DNA from: Caulobacteraceae bacterium
Lineage (GTDB): Bacteria; Pseudomonadota; Alphaproteobacteria; Caulobacterales; Caulobacteraceae
Assembly (NCBI GenBank): GCA_947475875.1
Contig: CANJME010000003.1
Span: 62,001-126,000, forward strand
Direction of reading: 5' to 3'
DNA: 64,000 bases
The position numbers and the translations under genes were made by a program. The notes beneath the pieces were generated by a model. It was not told where the DNA came from. It saw only the letters and a list, made by a program, of their open reading frames with translations, and ran no database searches. Shown piece by piece: positions 60,282-64,000 of this stretch. Each line of letters opens with the position of its first letter. Position 1 is the stretch's first letter.

Positions 60282-61021
60282 TCGACAGGCGCGCCTTCGC
60301 CCTGGGCCTGGCGGCAACCGCCGCGTCCTGTGCGCGCGGGCCCAACCTCGACCGCCTGACGCTTGGCGAGCAGGGCCGGGCGGTCGGCGTCCGTTCAGGC
60401 GAGGTGCTGAACCTGGACTCGGGCCTGGAGGTGCGCCTCGCCGGCATCGAGGCGCCCAATGGTTCCGAACCGCTCGCCAATGAAGCGCGCGCGCTGCTCT
60501 CGGCCGCCGTGCTCGGCAAGCCCGTGACGCTGCTTTACGGCGGCCTCAAGCGTGATCGCTATGAACGCGCCCTGGCCCACGTTCGCCTCGAGGCCGGCCG
60601 GCGCTGGATGCAGGGCGAGGTCCTGGCCGCGGGCCTGGCGCGGGTGCGCACCTATCCCGATAACAGGGCCCTGGCCGCCGAGATGCTGCAGGCCGAGGCG
60701 AGGGCCCGGCGCGCGAAAAAGGGCCTGTGGGCGATCGATGCCTACAGGGTGCTGCTACCCTACGAGTGCCCCGGCAAATCGGGCTTCCAGATCGTCGAGG
60801 GCAAGGTCAGGCAGGTTGCGGTGACGAGCGGCTCGGTGCTGCTCGACTTCCAGGGCGGCGGGGCCCGCGCCGAAGTCCCGAGGTTTGTCTCCGCCGATTT
60901 CGCCGCCGCCGGTCACGCGCCGGAGGGTCTGAAAGATCGTTTGATCCGCGTGCGGGGAAACTTGCGGGACGGCGTGATCCGCCTCAACCACCCCGAGACG
61001 CTGGAGATGCTCAGGAATTGA
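60278..61021 (+). CDS. thermonuclease-like (SNase) lipoprotein
   Basis: The 247-residue product has a short signal with lipobox TAASC (Cys near residue 18), so it is probably an anchored envelope protein. An SNase-type domain follows, [41 protein letters not shown] and [14 protein letters not shown], with Arg/Glu residues where the nuclease has its active site; the usual metal-binding Asp is replaced, so activity is uncertain. A further ~90-residue domain has beta character ([18 protein letters not shown]). The start is a TTG (60278-60280) overlapping the dctA stop as TTGA. Confidence 0.78.
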   Translation: MIDRRAFALGLAATAASCARGPNLDRLTLGEQGRAVGVRSGEVLNLDSGLEVRLAGIEAPNGSEPLANEARALLSAAVLGKPVTLLYGGLKRDRYERALAHVRLEAGRRWMQGEVLAAGLARVRTYPDNRALAAEMLQAEARARRAKKGLWAIDAYRVLLPYECPGKSGFQIVEGKVRQVAVTSGSVLLDFQGGGARAEVPRFVSADFAAAGHAPEGLKDRLIRVRGNLRDGVIRLNHPETLEMLRN

Positions 61022-61055
61022 CACTCGCTTTTCCTGAGCCGAAAGCCCTCACCAC

Positions 61056-61745
61056 ATGCAGATATCCAACAGTCACCGCTTTATCTTCGTCCACATCCCG
61101 AAGACCGCCGGCTCGTCCATCGAGAACGCGCTGTTGCCCTATTGCAGCGTCCATCCCTGGAAGGGACTCAACTTCCAAATCTCGCGCCTGCCGATCCGCC
61201 AGAGCCCGGAGAAAGTCATCCTGCGCCGCCACGTTACGGCGCGTTGGGCCAAGATCAAATTACCGCCAGAAGTCTTTGATAGTTACATCAAATTTGCCGT
61301 TGTCCGAAACCCATACGACCGGGCGATTTCGCATTTTCACTGGCAGCAGGAAGACCCCACTCAGCGCCACTATGAGCGCACCAAAAAGATGAGCTTCCTC
61401 GACTACCTGCAAGACTATGAACGCCGTCAGCGATTCCACGACGAGCGCCAGGTCCGCTACGTTACCGACGCCTCGGGAAGGCTGATGGTCGACTATCTCA
61501 TCCGCTTCGAGAACCTCGCCGAAGAGTTCGGGCTGCTCATGAAAAAAGTCGGTCTCGACAAGGAAATCAGTCTGCCCTGGGACAACCGCTCGCAGCGCAA
61601 GGGCTACGAAGAGTATTTCGCCGATCCGGAGGTGCTGGCCCTGACCCGCAAGATCTTCGCCCGGGATTTCGAGTTCCTCGGCTACGACCTGGATGTCAGC
61701 AAGCGCGCCTCGTCCAGCACGTTGGGGCGGGTCAAGGCAGGGTAA
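61056..61745 (+). CDS. sulfotransferase family 2 domain protein
   Basis: The 229-residue product has FIFVHIPKTAGSSIENALLPYC (5'-phosphosulfate-binding loop near residue 15), VVRNPYDRAISHFHW (3'-phosphate-binding Arg/Ser) and YLIRFENLAEEF. This is the carbohydrate-type sulfotransferase pattern: it moves sulfate from PAPS to a sugar or lipid acceptor. No membrane segment is present. It is less GC-biased than its neighbours in places, hinting at horizontal transfer, which is soft evidence. Its 3' end overlaps the convergent methyltransferase gene by 14 bp. Confidence 0.88.
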   Translation: MQISNSHRFIFVHIPKTAGSSIENALLPYCSVHPWKGLNFQISRLPIRQSPEKVILRRHVTARWAKIKLPPEVFDSYIKFAVVRNPYDRAISHFHWQQEDPTQRHYERTKKMSFLDYLQDYERRQRFHDERQVRYVTDASGRLMVDYLIRFENLAEEFGLLMKKVGLDKEISLPWDNRSQRKGYEEYFADPEVLALTRKIFARDFEFLGYDLDVSKRASSSTLGRVKAG

Positions 61746-62358
61746 TCAGCACCGGCAGGGCGCCCGTCTCGTGCAGCCACGCCGCGCCCAGCGCCAGCGG
61801 CACGCCGAGGAGGAAGAGCAGGCCATCGACGAAGGTCATGGTCACCAGCCGCGGGCGTACTTCCAACGTCTCGACCGTACGCCATAGCGCCGGATTGGGG
61901 ATGAACCGCGGGGTCCTGCCCAGATAGGCCAGATAGGGCTCGCCCAGGGCGCCGGTCAGGAAAGCCTCTTCCTTCTTCACTGTGACGAAGAAGACAATGA
62001 CGACAAGCAGGGTGGTGACGAGGGCCACCGTCAGGCTGCCGATCTGGGCGCCGAAGCCGAAGGCGCCGATGAACGAGAAAAAGTAGAGTGGATTGCGGCA
62101 CAACGAATAGGGCCCGATGTCGACCAGCTGCATCGACTTGCGTCCGCCGATGAACAGGGTGCACCAGCACCGGCCCAGGATGCAGATGAGAATGGCGGCG
62201 AGCCCTGCGCCGATCACGGCGGCCGGCCACCAGGGCGTGACCTCACGGCTGCCGACCAGCCCGAACGCGGCGATGATCAGCACCGCCACGCCTACCAGCA
62301 CGCCCCGGCGGCGAAGCTGGGTGTTGTGCAGAGCGCTGGGTGGCGGCGAGGCGGGCAT
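61732..62358 (-). CDS. isoprenylcysteine carboxyl methyltransferase-like (ICMT/PEMT) membrane protein
   Basis: The 208-residue product has about five membrane helices and the SAM-binding signature DIGPYSLCRNPLYF followed by LTVALVTTLLVVIVFFVTVKKEE and YLAYLGRTPRFIP, which define the ICMT/PEMT-like methyltransferases. Substrate could be a phospholipid or an isoprenoid. It stands alone. Start at 62358 (ATG) precedes the first helix. Confidence 0.88.
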   Translation of the reverse strand: MPASPPPSALHNTQLRRRGVLVGVAVLIIAAFGLVGSREVTPWWPAAVIGAGLAAILICILGRCWCTLFIGGRKSMQLVDIGPYSLCRNPLYFFSFIGAFGFGAQIGSLTVALVTTLLVVIVFFVTVKKEEAFLTGALGEPYLAYLGRTPRFIPNPALWRTVETLEVRPRLVTMTFVDGLLFLLGVPLALGAAWLHETGALPVLITLP

Positions 62359-62402
62359 GATAGCCCGGAACTAGTGCGCTTTCCCGAAAAGGGGAAGCAC
62401 GA

Positions 62403-64000
62403 TCACAGCCGCTTGCAGCTGTCCGCCGGCCCTGCGTCGAGGTCGAGGCACCGGCCGTCCACATCGCCGGCCGGGATGCGCACACCGATCAGGGCCGCCA
62501 GACTGGGCGCGATATCAACCGTCTCGATCGGCAACGGCTGCTCGAACCCGGCCATTCCGGGGCGATAGAAGACGATCGGCACTCGCCGGTCGTAGTCCCA
62601 GGGCGAGCCGTGGGTAGCGACCGAATTGCCGCCGGCGGCGATGATCGAGGTGACGTTCGGCCTTAGCGCCACCACCAGATCGCCGGAGCGCTGGGCGTCA
62701 TAGCTCTCGCGGAACCGCTCGATCAGGCTCCACTCGGTGACCGCGCGGGTGGGGTGGGAAGTGGCGCGGATCTCCTCGGCGGTGAACACCGCCTCAACCT
62801 GCGGATCGGCCTGCAGGCGCGCCTTCAGCGCAGCGATTGCGCGAGGCCGCATGGCGGCGGGCACGGCGGGGGTCAGGTAGATGTCGCCGGCTATGCCTTC
62901 GCCATCGATGATCTGGCCGGAAAGGCCCAGTTGCGCGGCCACTGCATCACCGACCGCGCGCAACGCCAGGCCCGGCGCCAGCCTTTGCTCGGCGGGCTGG
63001 GCGCGCAGATCACTGCGCTCGGGCGCATCATGGCCGCCGTGGTCGGCGGTGAGCGCCACCACATAGGGAACCCCGCTCGCATCCAGCGCCTTCAGGATGC
63101 GGCCGATATTGGCGTCCAGAGCAGCCATTTGGGCGCACATCTCCGCGCCCCCGGGGCCATAGCGGTGACCGACATAATCGGTGGCCGACAGGCTGATGGC
63201 CAGCAGATCGGGGGAAGGGCCCTGACCCAGCTTCATCTCCTTCACCAGCCGCACGGCCAGGTCGGTGGTGGCATCGTCCAGTTCCGCGCTGGCCCGAAAG
63301 GCGACCAGGTCGCCGGCCGCGCGGGCCTGCGGCACACCCAGGGTGCGTGCGCCCGAGGTCACCGGCATGACGCTCTGGCGGCACGATGCCGGCAGGCGCG
63401 CCGGGGCCGGCTTGGCCAGGGCCTGGGTTACGCGCGCGTTCACTGCGGCGACCGATGCCGGCGCGCCCGTGCGCCCCGGCAAGGTTGCAAAGCCCTTGTC
63501 GCGCCAGAACCAGATCTGGTCGGTGTTCTTGCCGCCCATCATCACCGCGGCGCGGTCCTTGCCGGCCACCGCGACGATCCGCGAGCGCGCATCGGCCGCC
63601 TTCATCCGATCGCCCAGGGTCGGGACCCGCAGGGCGTTCGCGGTCACCACATAGTTGGCGGTGGCCCCATCAGACAGCGCCGGGTCCTCGGCGCAGTAAA
63701 CCTGCTTGGCGGTGCGCGAGACGGTGAAATCCCACCAGTTGTTGGCGATGACCCCCGTTCGCGCCGGCCGGTCGCCGGTCAGGATGGTGGAATGTCCCGG
63801 GCAGGTCTCGGTCGCGCCATGACTCTGATAGCCTGAGGCGAACACCACCCCCCCGGTCAGCCGGCGCATCCCGCCGGTATAGGTCTGCCGGTATTGGGCG
63901 AAGAGGTCGGCCGAAAACTGGTCCACGGCGATGGCCACCACCAGCTTCGGCGGCGGCGGTTCTGCCGCGCGCGCCGAGGTCGCCAGCAAGGCCGTCGCCG
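62403..64000 (-). CDS. alkaline phosphatase family protein (PafA/SPAP-like), 5' end outside window
   Basis: The visible part has 532 residues and enters from the right edge within a signal peptide (ALLATSARAAEPPP); the true start lies beyond 64000. The superfamily zinc and nucleophile residues are all present: AIAVDQFS (Asp), GATETCPGHSTI with a Thr nucleophile as in PafA/SPAP, SLSATDYVGHRYGP (Asp, His), LTADHGGHD (Asp, His) and SVATHGSPWDY (His). It would hydrolyse phosphate mono- or diesters in the periplasm. No phosphate-starvation box can be seen because the promoter is outside. Confidence 0.92.
   Translation of the reverse strand, partial: ATALLATSARAAEPPPPKLVVAIAVDQFSADLFAQYRQTYTGGMRRLTGGVVFASGYQSHGATETCPGHSTILTGDRPARTGVIANNWWDFTVSRTAKQVYCAEDPALSDGATANYVVTANALRVPTLGDRMKAADARSRIVAVAGKDRAAVMMGGKNTDQIWFWRDKGFATLPGRTGAPASVAAVNARVTQALAKPAPARLPASCRQSVMPVTSGARTLGVPQARAAGDLVAFRASAELDDATTDLAVRLVKEMKLGQGPSPDLLAISLSATDYVGHRYGPGGAEMCAQMAALDANIGRILKALDASGVPYVVALTADHGGHDAPERSDLRAQPAEQRLAPGLALRAVGDAVAAQLGLSGQIIDGEGIAGDIYLTPAVPAAMRPRAIAALKARLQADPQVEAVFTAEEIRATSHPTRAVTEWSLIERFRESYDAQRSGDLVVALRPNVTSIIAAGGNSVATHGSPWDYDRRVPIVFYRPGMAGFEQPLPIETVDIAPSLAALIGVRIPAGDVDGRCLDLDAGPADSCKRL

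Noticed and set aside
1-64000. CRISPR arrays, rRNA genes, prophage modules or a plasmid origin
   Set aside because: No regularly spaced repeats, rRNA signatures, phage structural genes or replication initiator were seen. The short repeats found are inverted-repeat units, not arrays.

Overview
The window looks like a chromosomal segment of a high-GC alphaproteobacterium, most likely of the Caulobacteraceae (Caulobacter/Phenylobacterium type). This rests on strong G/C at third codon positions, an EipA/DUF1134 lipoprotein, a CysQ-like/DUF4170/MsbA-like/DUF374/WaaA/LpxK lipid A block, a UbiA plus ETFB-type lysine methyltransferase pair, and several outer-membrane and periplasmic catabolic proteins. 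The family assignment is by recognition and was not tested by a search.

Layout. 1-2.4 kb: two related secreted proteins, a SUFU-domain protein, DUF2164 and a GlsB-type membrane protein. 2.5-11.3 kb: a TPR/GT41 glycosyltransferase, an ApbE-DUF2271 fusion, a YCII protein, and a run of exported proteins (a C-terminal CxxCH protein and a large alpha/beta hydrolase with a Gly/Arg/Ala-rich insert). 11.4-18.7 kb: housekeeping genes lepA, eipA, xseA, purD and an APH-type kinase. 18.6-26.2 kb: a minus-strand envelope block (lpxK, waaA, DUF374, MsbA-like ABC exporter, DUF4170, CysQ-like phosphatase, pmbA, MAPEG), mostly joined by 4-bp start/stop overlaps. 26.2-30.4 kb: ubiquinone genes ubiD and ubiA with a methyltransferase and a YjbR protein, interrupted by two inverted-repeat elements. 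30.6-37 kb: a second ABC exporter, DUF3885, a folate/pterin group (folB and a FolM-like SDR) and an aldehyde dehydrogenase. 37.2-45.4 kb: a YtrA-type regulator, two tandem PQQ-cytochrome c alcohol dehydrogenases and a TonB-dependent receptor. 45.6-48.3 kb: nhaA and selO. 48.2-56.2 kb: acyl-CoA catabolism (three crotonases, two acyl-CoA dehydrogenase-family proteins, a CoA ligase, a VOC protein). 56.2-64 kb: a glycosyltransferase, a broken Nudix gene, an IS6-type insertion, tRNA-Arg(CCU), a DctA-type symporter, a nuclease-like lipoprotein, a sulfotransferase, an ICMT-like methyltransferase and an alkaline phosphatase cut by the right edge.

The most unusual signal is a 480-bp unit at 29919-30398. 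It has perfect 28-bp terminal inverted repeats around one gene, which encodes a GxxExxY protein with a PD-(D/E)xK-like motif and starts inside one of the repeats. A 131-bp non-coding relative with the same ends lies 2 kb away at 27786-27916. Three further short inverted-repeat units of other sequence families (13269-13454, 15659-15809, 37042-37173) suggest the chromosome carries several small non-autonomous elements.
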